Source: Chloroflexota bacterium
Lineage (GTDB): Bacteria; Chloroflexota; Ktedonobacteria; Ktedonobacterales; JADMIN01
Length of the DNA: 64,000 bases
Direction: 5' to 3'
NCBI GenBank assembly: GCA_021323855.1
Contig: JAJPKE010000027.1
Span: 62,001-126,000, forward strand
A program made the position numbers and the translations under genes. The notes below the pieces were generated by a model. It worked only from the letters and a program-made list of their open reading frames with translations, did not search any database and was not told the DNA's origin. Below, piece after piece: positions 26,607 through 35,169 of the stretch; the stretch's first letter is position 1, and every line of letters begins with the position of its first letter.

Positions 26607-27427
26607 TGCAAGCGGAGTTTGCCGAGCACATGGGTCTTGCAAATCTCGAGTTTGCAGATTGGTGCTGTCCATTTGGGCAGCGCGCTATCCACCCCTATTT
26701 ATGGCCGGAAGAACCTGAAGTGAGAAAGCTGCCGCGCCTCATCTCGCCAAACCAGACACCAGATGCCCTTTCACCCAACACTATTGCCCAATTACTTACC
26801 ATCTTACGAGCGCTTCCAGGAACCGAAATGACTACAGGTTTGTCTTTACGCCGACAACTTGCGCCACGCGAGCGTGCAGCACTTCACATCGCAGCTTTTC
26901 AGGTATTGGATCAATGTTTTGACGACCTCACAGCCGCCGAAAGCTGCGACCCAAGTAGGTTAGGTGATGTGCTGGCGGAGAGTTTGACGGTCGCACTTCT
27001 TCCAGGGTCCTTTCGTGAGGCACTGCTGGCAAAGCGTCCGTACCTGCATGCTAAGGCATACTTCTGCACACTGGTTGCAGTCTGCTGGAAACTGGCGCAG
27101 CACGAGTTGATACCCCTTACGAATCGAGCTGAACGAGAGATAGCAAAAATGCTTTGTGAAGCTGCTGCTCGGATCCTTGGACTAGCCAGTGAGCCACATA
27201 GGAATGAGTACTTCCAGACTTCAATGGCTGCGTCACTATTGGCTGCCTGGCAACCCATTGGAAATGACAAGATGGACCAAACTCTACCTGAGCAGCAGAA
27301 ACCACCTGATGCGGTAACTCCCACTGCAACGAATCGCAACGTCTGGCAGATTTGGTTCAAGAACGATATGGCAGAGGGGTGTGGACAAGCTGCGGTAGCC
27401 CCACACCCCTATGTCCTTGATCAGTAG
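26606..27427 (+). CDS. Uncharacterised helical protein, second of a paralogous pair
   Basis: A 273-residue protein whose ATG overlaps the preceding TGA, so translation is coupled. The middle region from RERAALHIAAFQVLDQCFDDL to LCEAAARILGL is homologous to the core of the smaller partner (shared W-x-LAQHE). The N-terminal 60 residues are rich in Trp/Pro and the C-terminal 60 residues are polar and probably disordered, so the acidic tail of the first protein has no counterpart here. I recognise no domain. The pair looks like a small co-expressed complex of unknown role. Confidence 0.7.
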   Translation: MQAEFAEHMGLANLEFADWCCPFGQRAIHPYLWPEEPEVRKLPRLISPNQTPDALSPNTIAQLLTILRALPGTEMTTGLSLRRQLAPRERAALHIAAFQVLDQCFDDLTAAESCDPSRLGDVLAESLTVALLPGSFREALLAKRPYLHAKAYFCTLVAVCWKLAQHELIPLTNRAEREIAKMLCEAAARILGLASEPHRNEYFQTSMAASLLAAWQPIGNDKMDQTLPEQQKPPDAVTPTATNRNVWQIWFKNDMAEGCGQAAVAPHPYVLDQ

Positions 27428-27516
27428 CATCCATAGGGTACAATCAATAAGCAAACAAAGGACTAGGGGTAGATTAGAGCGGCAGCCATATAACTGTCGT
27501 CAATGCCACCAAAGAG

Positions 27517-27546
27517 AAACGCCAGGAGGCTTAATTCCTGGCGTTT
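27517..27546 (-). terminator. Intrinsic terminator of ssrA
   Basis: An 11-base stem (AAACGCCAGGA with TCCTGGCGTTT) and an 8-base loop lie just beyond the tmRNA 3' end on the minus strand; a short T-containing run (TCTCTTTGG) follows. This fits a rho-independent terminator. Confidence 0.8.
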
Positions 27547-27548
27547 TA

Positions 27549-27918
27549 GGGTGGAGATGGGGGAGAGTCGAACTCCCCGTCCAAGCAGGTGATTGAAACG
27601 ATATGCTACAGGCTTAGCCGACGTTTTGATGACGCTCCTACGCCCCCCATCGGCGGGCTGCGTAGAAGCCTGCTCACTTAGTCTTGATAACCGCTAGCGA
27701 GCAATCCTGGTTATCACAGCCTGGCTGTGTGACGCCCGGTACCGACCCGTCAGGCAGAGGTCGGGCGGACGCGCTTCACTGGTGTTTAGGCAGCGAGAGC
27801 GAGAGCTGGCCGATTGTTGTTGGCAGCTATAGTTTTGCCGGTTGTTTAACGAGAGTGCGTACCGGCACCTCGACCTGCAAACGTTCCCTTCTACTGTCTG
27901 TCGAAACCCGACATCCCC
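27549..27918 (-). ncRNA. ssrA: Transfer-messenger RNA (tmRNA)
   Basis: A one-piece tmRNA of about 370 nucleotides. Its 5' end GGGGATG (27918-27912) pairs with CATCTCC (27559-27553) to form the 7-base acceptor stem, next to the D-loop-like GGGTTTCGACAGAC and the T-arm with GTTCGACTC. The CCA end is not fully encoded. The resume reading frame (27839-27786) encodes the tag GKTIAANNNRPALALAA then TAA; the GKT start resembles Bacillus tags and the ALAA end is the universal protease degron. tmRNA with SmpB rescues ribosomes stalled on broken mRNA. smpB is not in this window. Confidence 0.95.
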
Positions 27919-27962
27919 GAAGAAGCGATATCCGCACAATGGCTGCGCGCATATCTGCCGTT

Positions 27963-27971
27963 AGTATACCA
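27963..27971 (-). promoter_or_regulatory. Extended -10 promoter element of ssrA
   Basis: TGGTATACT on the minus strand lies about 45 bases before the mature tmRNA 5' end, leaving a precursor leader for RNase processing. No consensus -35 is found. Confidence 0.5.
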
Positions 27972-28008
27972 CATTTTGCGGTGTTCTGCACGGTTTCATC
28001 CACCTACG

Positions 28009-29472
28009 TCAAGCGAGTGGCGCAGGAACATCAGGCACGCGCTGGTGCCAGCCGGTGACGCGCTGATAGGCGTGGCCGAGCCGGAACAGCGTTGGCTCGT
28101 TAAAATGCCCAGCGACGAGTTGCAACCCCACCGGCAGACCGGCGGCGGTGAAGCCGCAGGGAACCGTCAACGCGGGCTGACCCGTCAGGTTGAACGGATA
28201 GGTGTAGCGCAGCGAATAGCCCGCAGGCTCCTCCACGCCGTTGTAGATGGCGGGTACGTCAATGCGGTCCACACGGCGGGCTGGCTCAGGTAGCGTCGGC
28301 GTCAGCAGCATGTCAACGGTGCCCAGCAGCTTGCGCATGGCGGTGGTGAAGTCGCGCCGTGCCCGCTGCGCGCGAATATAGTCGAAGGCGCTATACGTGC
28401 CGCCCGCGCGAATCAATTCATAGGTGACGGGGCGATACAGATCGGCCTTCGTGTCCAGCCAGCCCTGTTCCTGATGATAGGTGAACGCCTCCGGCTTCTC
28501 GATGCCGCGAAAAACCTCAAACATCTCGTCAATCGAAGCGGGAATCGCCACCTCTTCGATGATCGCGCCGAGGCCGGAATAGACTGCAATAGCGGCGCGC
28601 ACCGCCTGCTCAACCTCTGGATCGAGGCTGCGGAAGAAGTAGCTGGTGGGGATGCCGATGCGCGTGCCTCGAATCGCCTCATCCGGCTCGCGATTGCGCG
28701 CGAGGGCGGCGGTGAAATCCAGCAGCGGCACCTCCACGCTATCAGGGTCGCTGGCGTCGTGTCCGGCGAGCGCATCGAGCAGCAGCGCGCAATCCTCGAC
28801 GGTGCGCGCAATCGGGCCAGCGTGATCGAGCGACCAACTGAGCGGAATGATGCCTGCGCGGCTGATCAGTCCGAAGGTTGGCTTGAGTCCGCTGACGCCA
28901 CAGGCCGCCGCTGGAATGCGAATCGAGCCGCCGGTATCCGTGCCCAGCGCGCCGAGAACCTCGCCACTGGCAACCGCCGCCGCTGAGCCACCGCTGCTGC
29001 CGCCGGGCACATGGTTGGTGTTCCAGGGGTTGCGTGTCGGCGGCGTGATCGTGCCAAAGGCGAACTCATGCGTGTTCGTCTTGCAGAGCAGTACACTCCC
29101 CGCCTCGCGCAGCCTGGTGACGACGGTGGCATCCTCATCTGGTACCCACTCTGCCAGCACGCGCGAGCCAGCCGTCGTGCGCACGCCGTGTGTCGCCATC
29201 AGGTCTTTGATGCCCAGCGGGATGCCGAGCAACAAACGCCGGTCCCGCCCCCTGGCGAGCGCCTCATCAGCGTTCACTGCCTCCTGCATCGCTGTGTCTT
29301 CCATGACGGTGACACATGCCTGGATGGATGGCTCCCACGCGGCGATGCGTTGCAGGCAGGCGCGGGTGAGTTCGCTGGATGATATGCCACCAGAGCGCAA
29401 CAGCGCCGCCGCCTCGGCAATCGTTGCTGGCCGCTTTGGACTCGCCGCTAATGATCCCGTTGTTTCGTTCAT
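28009..29472 (-). CDS. Amidase signature enzyme (GatA-like)
   Basis: A 487-residue amidase. The Ser-cisSer-Lys triad is visible: Lys in LGIKDLM, cis-Ser in the signature GGSSGGSAAAVASGEVLGALGTDTGGSIRIPAA and the nucleophile Ser in TGGSIR. Sequence is close to GatA, the glutamine amidase subunit of Glu-tRNA(Gln) amidotransferase, but no gatB or gatC lies nearby, and the C-terminal half (IEKPEAFTYHQEQGWL, YGVEEPAGYSLRYTYPFNLTG) suits a free amidase. Substrate unknown. Its end is 91 bases from the tmRNA 5' end on the same strand. Confidence 0.9.
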   Translation of the reverse strand: MNETTGSLAASPKRPATIAEAAALLRSGGISSSELTRACLQRIAAWEPSIQACVTVMEDTAMQEAVNADEALARGRDRRLLLGIPLGIKDLMATHGVRTTAGSRVLAEWVPDEDATVVTRLREAGSVLLCKTNTHEFAFGTITPPTRNPWNTNHVPGGSSGGSAAAVASGEVLGALGTDTGGSIRIPAAACGVSGLKPTFGLISRAGIIPLSWSLDHAGPIARTVEDCALLLDALAGHDASDPDSVEVPLLDFTAALARNREPDEAIRGTRIGIPTSYFFRSLDPEVEQAVRAAIAVYSGLGAIIEEVAIPASIDEMFEVFRGIEKPEAFTYHQEQGWLDTKADLYRPVTYELIRAGGTYSAFDYIRAQRARRDFTTAMRKLLGTVDMLLTPTLPEPARRVDRIDVPAIYNGVEEPAGYSLRYTYPFNLTGQPALTVPCGFTAAGLPVGLQLVAGHFNEPTLFRLGHAYQRVTGWHQRVPDVPAPLA

Positions 29473-29519
29473 GCCGCCCTTTTCTCTCTACGAGCATTAC
29501 CGCATTGCCGGTCATGCGC

Positions 29520-31526
29520 TTAGCGCGCGTGGCGGCGGCGGTCGTCGCGCTCATGCCGGTCGCCGAAGGGGCGTCCCAGACCCTTGCGCCCAGTCGCTGG
29601 CGCGCGTCGTGTGGCGTAGGGCGTGCGCAGCGGGCGCATATCATCGCGGAGATCACGTTTACGCCCGCCAGAGAAACGGTCATCAGAGGAATAGGCGCGG
29701 CGTCCGATATCGCGCCGGTCGCGCGCCGAACGCTCGTCACTCTCCCGGCTCTGGCTGCCGTCGTCGGGCAGGGCGATGGTCGCGCGGGGATTGCGCCCGC
29801 GAACCGTCGTACCGTTGAGGGCGGCAATCACCGCCGGTCCTGTCTCCTCCGGCACCTCGACAAAGGAAAAGTTATCGTAGAGGTCAATGTCGCCGATGGC
29901 GTCACCAGGCACACCCGCTTCGTTGGCGATGGCGCCCACCAGGTCTGCCGGTCGCACACCATCGCGCCGCCCAACGCGCAGGAAGAGGCGCACCATCTCG
30001 CCGTCGCCGCGCGCGCCACGCTGCCTACGTCCACGCGCACCGGCTTCGCCTCGTTTCGTTCGTTGTGGTCCCGCTTCTTCTTCCTCCGCTTCTTCGGCGG
30101 CTGAAGCCTGAGCGGCTTCAGGTGTCACCATTGCGGCAAGCCAGGTTTCTGGACCGCCGTGGCGACCGGCGTCGCGCGCTTGCGCCGCCATCTTGAAGGC
30201 CGCTGCCGCTAGCTCCGTCGGATTATGTGTACCCGCCAGGTCTTCCACCAGCGCCAGGAACGGATCGAGTTGCCCGGCGTCTAGAATTTCCAGCACATCT
30301 TCGCGGAAGGCGGCACGCCGCCGCGCCGCGACATCAGCGGGTGTGGGCAGGCGCAGGCGTTGGAGACGGCGGTGAATGGCTTGCTCGATATAGCGCAGTT
30401 GCCGCCCTTCGCGCGGTGTCACGAGTGTCAGCGCCTCGCCTTCGCGGCCTGCCCGTCCGGTGCGTCCAATACGGTGGACATAGGATTCGGCGTCCAGCGG
30501 CAAATCATAGTTGATGATATGGCTGACATCGGGGATATCGAGGCCGCGCGCTGCCACATCAGTTGCCACGAGCAACTGTGTATGCCCCTTGCGGAACCGG
30601 TCAAGCACGCGCTCGCGCTGCGCCTGGTTGATCTCGCCGTGAATCGCCTGCGCCAGATAACCCAGGCCGTTCAACTGCTCGGCAACAGCGTCGGCGTCGC
30701 GACGTGTGCGCACAAAGACGATGGCGGAATCCGGCTGCTCCAGGTCCAGCACGCGCGCCAGCGCCTCTGGCTTGGCGTGGCCGGGCACCTCGTAATACAC
30801 CTGGCGCACGCGCGGCGCCACCGCTTCGCGCGCGGCCACGCTGACCTGCACCGGGTCGTGCATATATTGTTCGGCCAACCGCGCGATACGTGGCGGGATG
30901 GTCGCCGAGAAAAGTGCGCTCTGCCGCTCAGTGGGCAGTTGCGCCAGAATGGCTTCGATATCCTCGATGAAGCCCATGCTCAGCATCTCGTCGGCTTCAT
31001 CCAGTACGACCGTGCGGACCGCGCTGAGGTCAAGCGTCTTGCGCCCCAGGTGGTCAAGGATGCGTCCGGGGGTGCCAGTTACCACCTGCACGCCACGCGC
31101 CAGCGCACGCAACTGGCGCTCATAGGGCTGCCCGCCGTAGATTGGCAGCGTCACCACTTCGCGATATTGCCCCAGCGCGTGCAGCGCCTCAGATACCTGA
31201 ATCGCCAGTTCGCGCGTCGGCACGACAATCAGCGCCTGTGGTTGTAATTGTTCTTCATCGAGCCGTTCGATGATCGGCAGGCCATATGCCGCTGTTTTGC
31301 CGGTGCCGGTTGGCGCCTGGGCTATCACATCGCGTCCTTCCAACAGGACGCTGATCGTTTGTTCTTGAATCGGGGTTGGCTCACTATAGCCGAGGTTGGC
31401 AATGGCCCTCATCGTCGTTTCGCCAAGCCCCAGCGCCGCAAAACGTTTGATGCCCTCCGCCTCCGCCGCCTGTTCCGCCGTATCACCACTGGCTTCGAGC
31501 ATTCCGATACCAGTTTCGTCTGTCAT
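29520..31526 (-). CDS. DEAD-box RNA helicase with DbpA-type RNA-binding domain
   Basis: A 668-residue helicase. Q motif region YSEPTPIQEQTI, motif I AQAPTGTGKT, Ia PTRELA, Ib GTPGR, II VLDEADEM, III SAT, V ATDVAARGLDIP, VI HRIGRTGRAGR. After a linker (EEAEEEEAGPQRTKRGEAGARGRRQRGARG) comes a DbpA/CsdA-type RRM-like domain, EMVRLFLRVGRRDGVRPADLVGAIANEAGVPGDAIGDIDLYDNFSFVEVP, followed by an Arg/Asp/Ser-rich tail. It probably unwinds structured RNA in ribosome assembly or cold response, like DeaD. It is monocistronic. Confidence 0.95.
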   Translation of the reverse strand: MTDETGIGMLEASGDTAEQAAEAEGIKRFAALGLGETTMRAIANLGYSEPTPIQEQTISVLLEGRDVIAQAPTGTGKTAAYGLPIIERLDEEQLQPQALIVVPTRELAIQVSEALHALGQYREVVTLPIYGGQPYERQLRALARGVQVVTGTPGRILDHLGRKTLDLSAVRTVVLDEADEMLSMGFIEDIEAILAQLPTERQSALFSATIPPRIARLAEQYMHDPVQVSVAAREAVAPRVRQVYYEVPGHAKPEALARVLDLEQPDSAIVFVRTRRDADAVAEQLNGLGYLAQAIHGEINQAQRERVLDRFRKGHTQLLVATDVAARGLDIPDVSHIINYDLPLDAESYVHRIGRTGRAGREGEALTLVTPREGRQLRYIEQAIHRRLQRLRLPTPADVAARRRAAFREDVLEILDAGQLDPFLALVEDLAGTHNPTELAAAAFKMAAQARDAGRHGGPETWLAAMVTPEAAQASAAEEAEEEEAGPQRTKRGEAGARGRRQRGARGDGEMVRLFLRVGRRDGVRPADLVGAIANEAGVPGDAIGDIDLYDNFSFVEVPEETGPAVIAALNGTTVRGRNPRATIALPDDGSQSRESDERSARDRRDIGRRAYSSDDRFSGGRKRDLRDDMRPLRTPYATRRAPATGRKGLGRPFGDRHERDDRRRHAR

Positions 31527-31771
31527 CTTCTTTTCCCAACCTGTAGCACGTGTAGAGGGCTACAGTCTCTTCCAATCGTTTCCCATCGCTTCCAGTCGTA
31601 CCCAACATCATGCGCCGCCCTCGGCAGTTCCCAATAACTACTGCGGTTTATGCGTTGCGGAGGAGCATTCGTTCGTATAACTGCTCATACTGCCAGGCCC
31701 AACATCTTAGTGTATCGCATGGTTGGGAGAATGGCAACGCCAGCAGGACTTGTCAGGTGGGAGATGGGTTG

Positions 31772-32065
31772 TCAGAAACCAAGACGGCTCCAAAACCCGG
31801 TTTCGCTCAGACCAGTGATCTCAATCAACTTTTCGCGGCTGCTCACGCCACGTACAATTTCAATCGCGCGCTTGGCGAGATGGAGGCGCGCGGCTAATAG
31901 CGACACAAGCGCCTCGTTCGCCGCGCCATCTACTGGCGGCGCGGTCAGCTTCACGCGCAAGGTCTTGCCATCGCGGGTGATCTCTTCCCGCCCGGCGCGT
32001 GGGGTGACACGAACGGCAATGCGCAGCCGCGACGGCTTCTCCGCTGATGTATCCCAGGACTTCAT
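31772..32065 (-). CDS. DUF167 / YggU family protein
   Basis: A 97-residue protein starting MKSWDTSAEKPSRLRIAVRVTPRAG. The YggU signature is VRVTPRAGREEITRDGKTLRVKLTAPPVDGAANEALVSLLAARLHL, with the conserved 'PRAG' and 'PPVDGAAN' blocks. Function unknown in all species; it is often next to yggT and yggS. It follows yggT here with a 12-base gap. Confidence 0.9.
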   Translation of the reverse strand: MKSWDTSAEKPSRLRIAVRVTPRAGREEITRDGKTLRVKLTAPPVDGAANEALVSLLAARLHLAKRAIEIVRGVSSREKLIEITGLSETGFWSRLGF

Positions 32066-32077
32066 ACTCTACCAGCT

Positions 32078-32389
32078 CTACCAGTTCGCCGGGAGCGCGG
32101 AGAGAATCAGACCATCCAACTGCACCAGCACCCACCAGCTAAAGATGAGCGCCACGGTCAGGCTCAGGTCAACCATCATGAAGCCGGCGCGCGGAATCCG
32201 GCGGGCAATTGGATGGAGAATGGGAGCGGTGAGCTTATCGAAGAAGCGAGAGATGCGCCCGAACAGATTATCCGGCGGCATGGGGATGAACGCGGTAATC
32301 CAGGATAGGATGACGCTGATCCAGATGCAGAGAATCAGCAGGCGGAAAAAATCATCAATGAGACCGCGAAGAGAAAATGCAATGACCAT
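32078..32389 (-). CDS. YggT family membrane protein
   Basis: A 103-residue protein with two hydrophobic helices, LLILCIWISVILSWITAFI and MVDLSLTVALIFSWWVLVQL, joined by the conserved RISRFFDKLTAPILHPIARRIP segment (family 'P.l.P.R.iiP' element). YggT/YlmG proteins sit in the cytoplasmic membrane and affect cell division or osmotic shock tolerance. It lies in a ylm-type order with pgeF and yggS, as in the Bacillus ylmDEFG cluster. Confidence 0.9.
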   Translation of the reverse strand: MVIAFSLRGLIDDFFRLLILCIWISVILSWITAFIPMPPDNLFGRISRFFDKLTAPILHPIARRIPRAGFMMVDLSLTVALIFSWWVLVQLDGLILSALPANW

Positions 32390-32497
32390 ACGATCTTATT
32401 TGACTCCTCTGCGCCCTCTTGTACATCTCACCCATTAGCCACCAACAGCATTGCTCTCTTGAAGAATTAGCTGTAGTGTACCATGCAGTTCAGCCGT

Positions 32498-33034
32498 CTA
32501 TTCGATAATATCCACGTATGACCACGAACTCTTATCGGCGGCGGTGGTGGCCGTCAAGACCTCCACGACGCGCTTGCCAAACAATCGCTTCTGGCGCACC
32601 GCGACGATGCGCACGTCGTGCAAATCAGGCAGGGTGGTCACATGTCGCTGCACCATTTCACCCAGCGGACGCGCCATCATAATGCCCGCGAGCGAGCTGG
32701 CGACCGCTGACGCAATGCGCGTGCGTGGGCGCATCGCCGTCAGGGCGAAGAGCGAGCCAATCATGGCCAGCGAGGTGCCCACCGCCAGGTTCGTGCCACA
32801 GTTGGGATGAATCGCCAGTTCCGCCTCACCCGCCAGCAGGCGCGTGAGCGCCTCTTCGCAGCCCCGGCGCACCCATACAGGATCGAGATCGGCATAGATG
32901 GTAAAGCCATGTGAGTTGGAGCGCGCGCTGCACGTCAGGTTTGGGTCATCACGGGTCAGAATCGTGACGGTCGCATGTTCGAGCGCATGATTCTGACGTA
33001 TCCGGCGCCCAAACAACACATCCCCTGCTTCCAT
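32498..33034 (-). CDS. DUF6391-like protein
   Basis: A 178-residue protein with GGAGG-type site before the ATG. It contains RRIRQNHALEHATVTILTR, a His-Ala-Leu-Glu-His block I associate with the DUF6391 family, and two hydrophobic helices (NLAVGTSLAMIGSLFALTAM and RIASAVASSLAGIMMARPLGEMV). The pattern suggests a membrane protein that places a conserved His near the N-terminus. Function unknown. It sits inside the pgeF-yggS-yggT-yggU set where Bacillus has sepF. Confidence 0.7.
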   Translation of the reverse strand: MEAGDVLFGRRIRQNHALEHATVTILTRDDPNLTCSARSNSHGFTIYADLDPVWVRRGCEEALTRLLAGEAELAIHPNCGTNLAVGTSLAMIGSLFALTAMRPRTRIASAVASSLAGIMMARPLGEMVQRHVTTLPDLHDVRIVAVRQKRLFGKRVVEVLTATTAADKSSWSYVDIIE

Positions 33035-33155
33035 CTTGGCCTCCTCCTCTCCATCGCTGGACCGCTATCGGGCTAAGTGCAGACTATTGTATCCCATAAT
33101 ACCAGAATGCGATAGGTGCAGTAGCGCAATAGGCGCAATAGGGCCGCAATCGCTG

Positions 33156-33896
33156 TCATCCCTTCGCCGCCTGTGGCCGTTCGCCAAAGAGCGCACGCCC
33201 GATGCGGACGATGGTGGCGCCTTCCGCGATGGCGACAGTGAAATCGTCGCTCATGCCCATCGAAAGCTCATTCCAGCCGCCGGTTGTCTCGCCAGGGATG
33301 GGCGCGTGGCGGCGTAGTTCGTCGCGCAACTCGCGCATCCGCACGAACACTGGACGCACCGCTTCGGCGTTCTCTACCAGCGGCGCGACGGTCATCAGCC
33401 CTTGCGGCAGCAGATGTGGCAACTGGACGATGGCGGTGGCGGCGGCGCGGAGGTCGTTGGGGGCGAAGCCCGATTTGCTCGCCTCGCCCGCGACGTTGAC
33501 CTCGATCAGCACCGGCAGGCGCTTCCCCTGCGCGGCGGCGGCACGATCTAGTGTTTCGGCCAGCCGCAAACTATCCACACTCTGCACGCGCGCGAACAGT
33601 TCAGCGGCGCGCGCCGCCTTGTTGGTCTGGAGATGGCCAATCAGTTCCCAGCGCATATCCGGCATCGCTGAAATGTCCTGGATTTCCCGGATTTTGCTCT
33701 GCGCCTCTTGCACGCGATTTTCGCCAAAGATGGTGAATCCGAGCGCATAGGCCGCGCGTATCATCTCCGCTGGCATGGTCTTGGAGACGGCAACGATGGT
33801 GATCGCTTCAGGCGTCCGTCCGCTGCGCCGCGCTGCCTCCGCAATCTGCGCGCGTATCCGTTCCGCTCGCTCTGCCATTGTATCAGCCATCTGCAT
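33156..33896 (-). CDS. YggS family pyridoxal phosphate protein (PLPBP)
   Basis: A 246-residue PLP-binding protein. AEAARRSGRTPEAITIVAVSKTMPAEMIRAAYALG holds the PLP lysine (VSK), with FGENRVQEAQSKI and WELIGHLQTNKAARAAELFARVQSVDS as further family blocks, and LSMGMSDDFTVAIAEGATIVRIGRALFG near the end (phosphate-binding GMS and RIGRALFG). It maintains PLP homeostasis and has no known catalysis. GGAG lies 7 bases before the ATG. It is 14 bases downstream of pgeF. Confidence 0.95.
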   Translation of the reverse strand: MQMADTMAERAERIRAQIAEAARRSGRTPEAITIVAVSKTMPAEMIRAAYALGFTIFGENRVQEAQSKIREIQDISAMPDMRWELIGHLQTNKAARAAELFARVQSVDSLRLAETLDRAAAAQGKRLPVLIEVNVAGEASKSGFAPNDLRAAATAIVQLPHLLPQGLMTVAPLVENAEAVRPVFVRMRELRDELRRHAPIPGETTGGWNELSMGMSDDFTVAIAEGATIVRIGRALFGERPQAAKG

Positions 33897-33910
33897 TGCT
33901 CTGCTCCACG

Positions 33911-34774
33911 CTACGACTTCATGCTTGCTTCTGCGCGCAAGCCGATGGCGACGGCGAACCGCCCACTTGGCCAGGGTTCGCAGCGATGCGAATAAAATAG
34001 ATCAGTGCGGCAACCGGTGCAATAGCCCGAATCATCAATATGCTCAGCGGCGATCCCTGCCGCGAGCAATTGCTGATAATTGGAAGCGGCGACATCCAGG
34101 AACAGCCCTGTTGCATCCGCGCGTTCGGGGTCAGGCGTGCGCTGGACGAACCGCGCGCATTCCCAGGCCAGCGGATGCCGCGCAAACGTGGCGCGCACCG
34201 TCTCGTTGACCTCATAGCAGCACGCGCCGATGGCTGGTCCCAGCCCCGCCAGCAGCGCCGCCGGACGCGAACTATAGCGCGCCGTCATCGCTGCCACCGC
34301 CGCCGGCGCTACGCCCGCCGCCGTCCCCCGCCAACCGGCATGAATCAATGCGAAGGCAGCGTGTTCGGGATCATACAGCAGAATTGGTGCGCAATCGCCA
34401 TAGGCCCAGCAGAGCGCAAACCCCGGTTGATCTGAGAGCATCGCGTCGGCCTCAATGATCCGCAGCCGCGCGCGAAACGCTTCCAGCCAGTCGCCGGAGC
34501 GTTCCGCTGCTGTCTCGCGCTCCACAACCGCGACCTGCGCGCCGTGGACAGGTTTGGTTGCCACCAGCGGCATTCCCAATGTGGCAACGATAGCTGCTTT
34601 GTTGCGCTCCACGACGCTCAGGTCGTCTCCCGTCACCGAACTGGCGTTCAGACCGGCGAACGGTGGCGCGCTGAATCCCTTGCGGCGTGTAAAAACGGCA
34701 TGGACGAGGCCAGGTACGGCGGCAAACTGCTCGAATTGCAAATACTCGCAATGGTCCGTCTGCCGCTCGATCAC
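33911..34774 (-). CDS. pgeF: Peptidoglycan editing factor PgeF (YfiH/YlmD, multicopper-laccase fold)
   Basis: A 287-residue protein with a GTG start (GAGGTGA 5 bases upstream). The zinc/active-site residues are seen in KPVHGAQVAVV, WAYGDCAPILLYDPE, HAGWRGTAAGV and GPAIGACCYEV. The family includes YfiH, which removes L-serine mis-added to UDP-MurNAc in place of L-alanine. It leads a four- or five-gene operon with yggS, the DUF6391-like gene and yggT. Confidence 0.92.
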   Translation of the reverse strand: MIERQTDHCEYLQFEQFAAVPGLVHAVFTRRKGFSAPPFAGLNASSVTGDDLSVVERNKAAIVATLGMPLVATKPVHGAQVAVVERETAAERSGDWLEAFRARLRIIEADAMLSDQPGFALCWAYGDCAPILLYDPEHAAFALIHAGWRGTAAGVAPAAVAAMTARYSSRPAALLAGLGPAIGACCYEVNETVRATFARHPLAWECARFVQRTPDPERADATGLFLDVAASNYQQLLAAGIAAEHIDDSGYCTGCRTDLFYSHRCEPWPSGRFAVAIGLRAEASMKS

Positions 34775-35169
34775 CGTTCACCTCACTGTCTCACTGTCTC
34801 ACTCGTCTCGCTGTAGCCATAGCCCATAGCCTGGCCCAATGGCTGGCATATTTCCTGATAGTTTGCACGTCGCCTATACCCACTATTGTAGCACGCAACC
34901 TCAGCGCGGTTGAGCCAATACTGCCAGCATAGCCGTATGAGGTTGATAAGAAGATGTGTACCACAGCGGGGCAATTATGCGATATGCTGACATCAGCGAG
35001 ACATCGTATACCATATCCCGCATCACGTGAGTCATCTGAGCCACCAGTTCAGCGAATTCAGCGCCGACGTCACTACAGACATGATCGTCAACGTTGTCAT
35101 CATCAACATCATCGTCGTTCTGCGCCAGCGAAGACGCAGAACTGTTGACAGCAGAGGGGCCTTCGTCAT
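34775..35169. other. Divergent intergenic region between pgeF and gpsA
   Basis: About 395 bases without a convincing gene. Near its left side TGCTACAAT on the minus strand (34893-34885) is a likely pgeF promoter; CACTGTCTCACTGTCTCACT is a small direct repeat close to pgeF. The right side has a run of ATC/GTC/AAC trinucleotides (35080-35120) and AGAGGGG as gpsA ribosome site. No RNA gene is recognised. Confidence 0.5.
34885..34893 (-). promoter_or_regulatory. Extended -10 element upstream of pgeF
   Basis: TGCTACAAT on the minus strand is identical to the elements at 22318 and 56512. It lies about 110 bases before the pgeF GTG. Confidence 0.45.
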
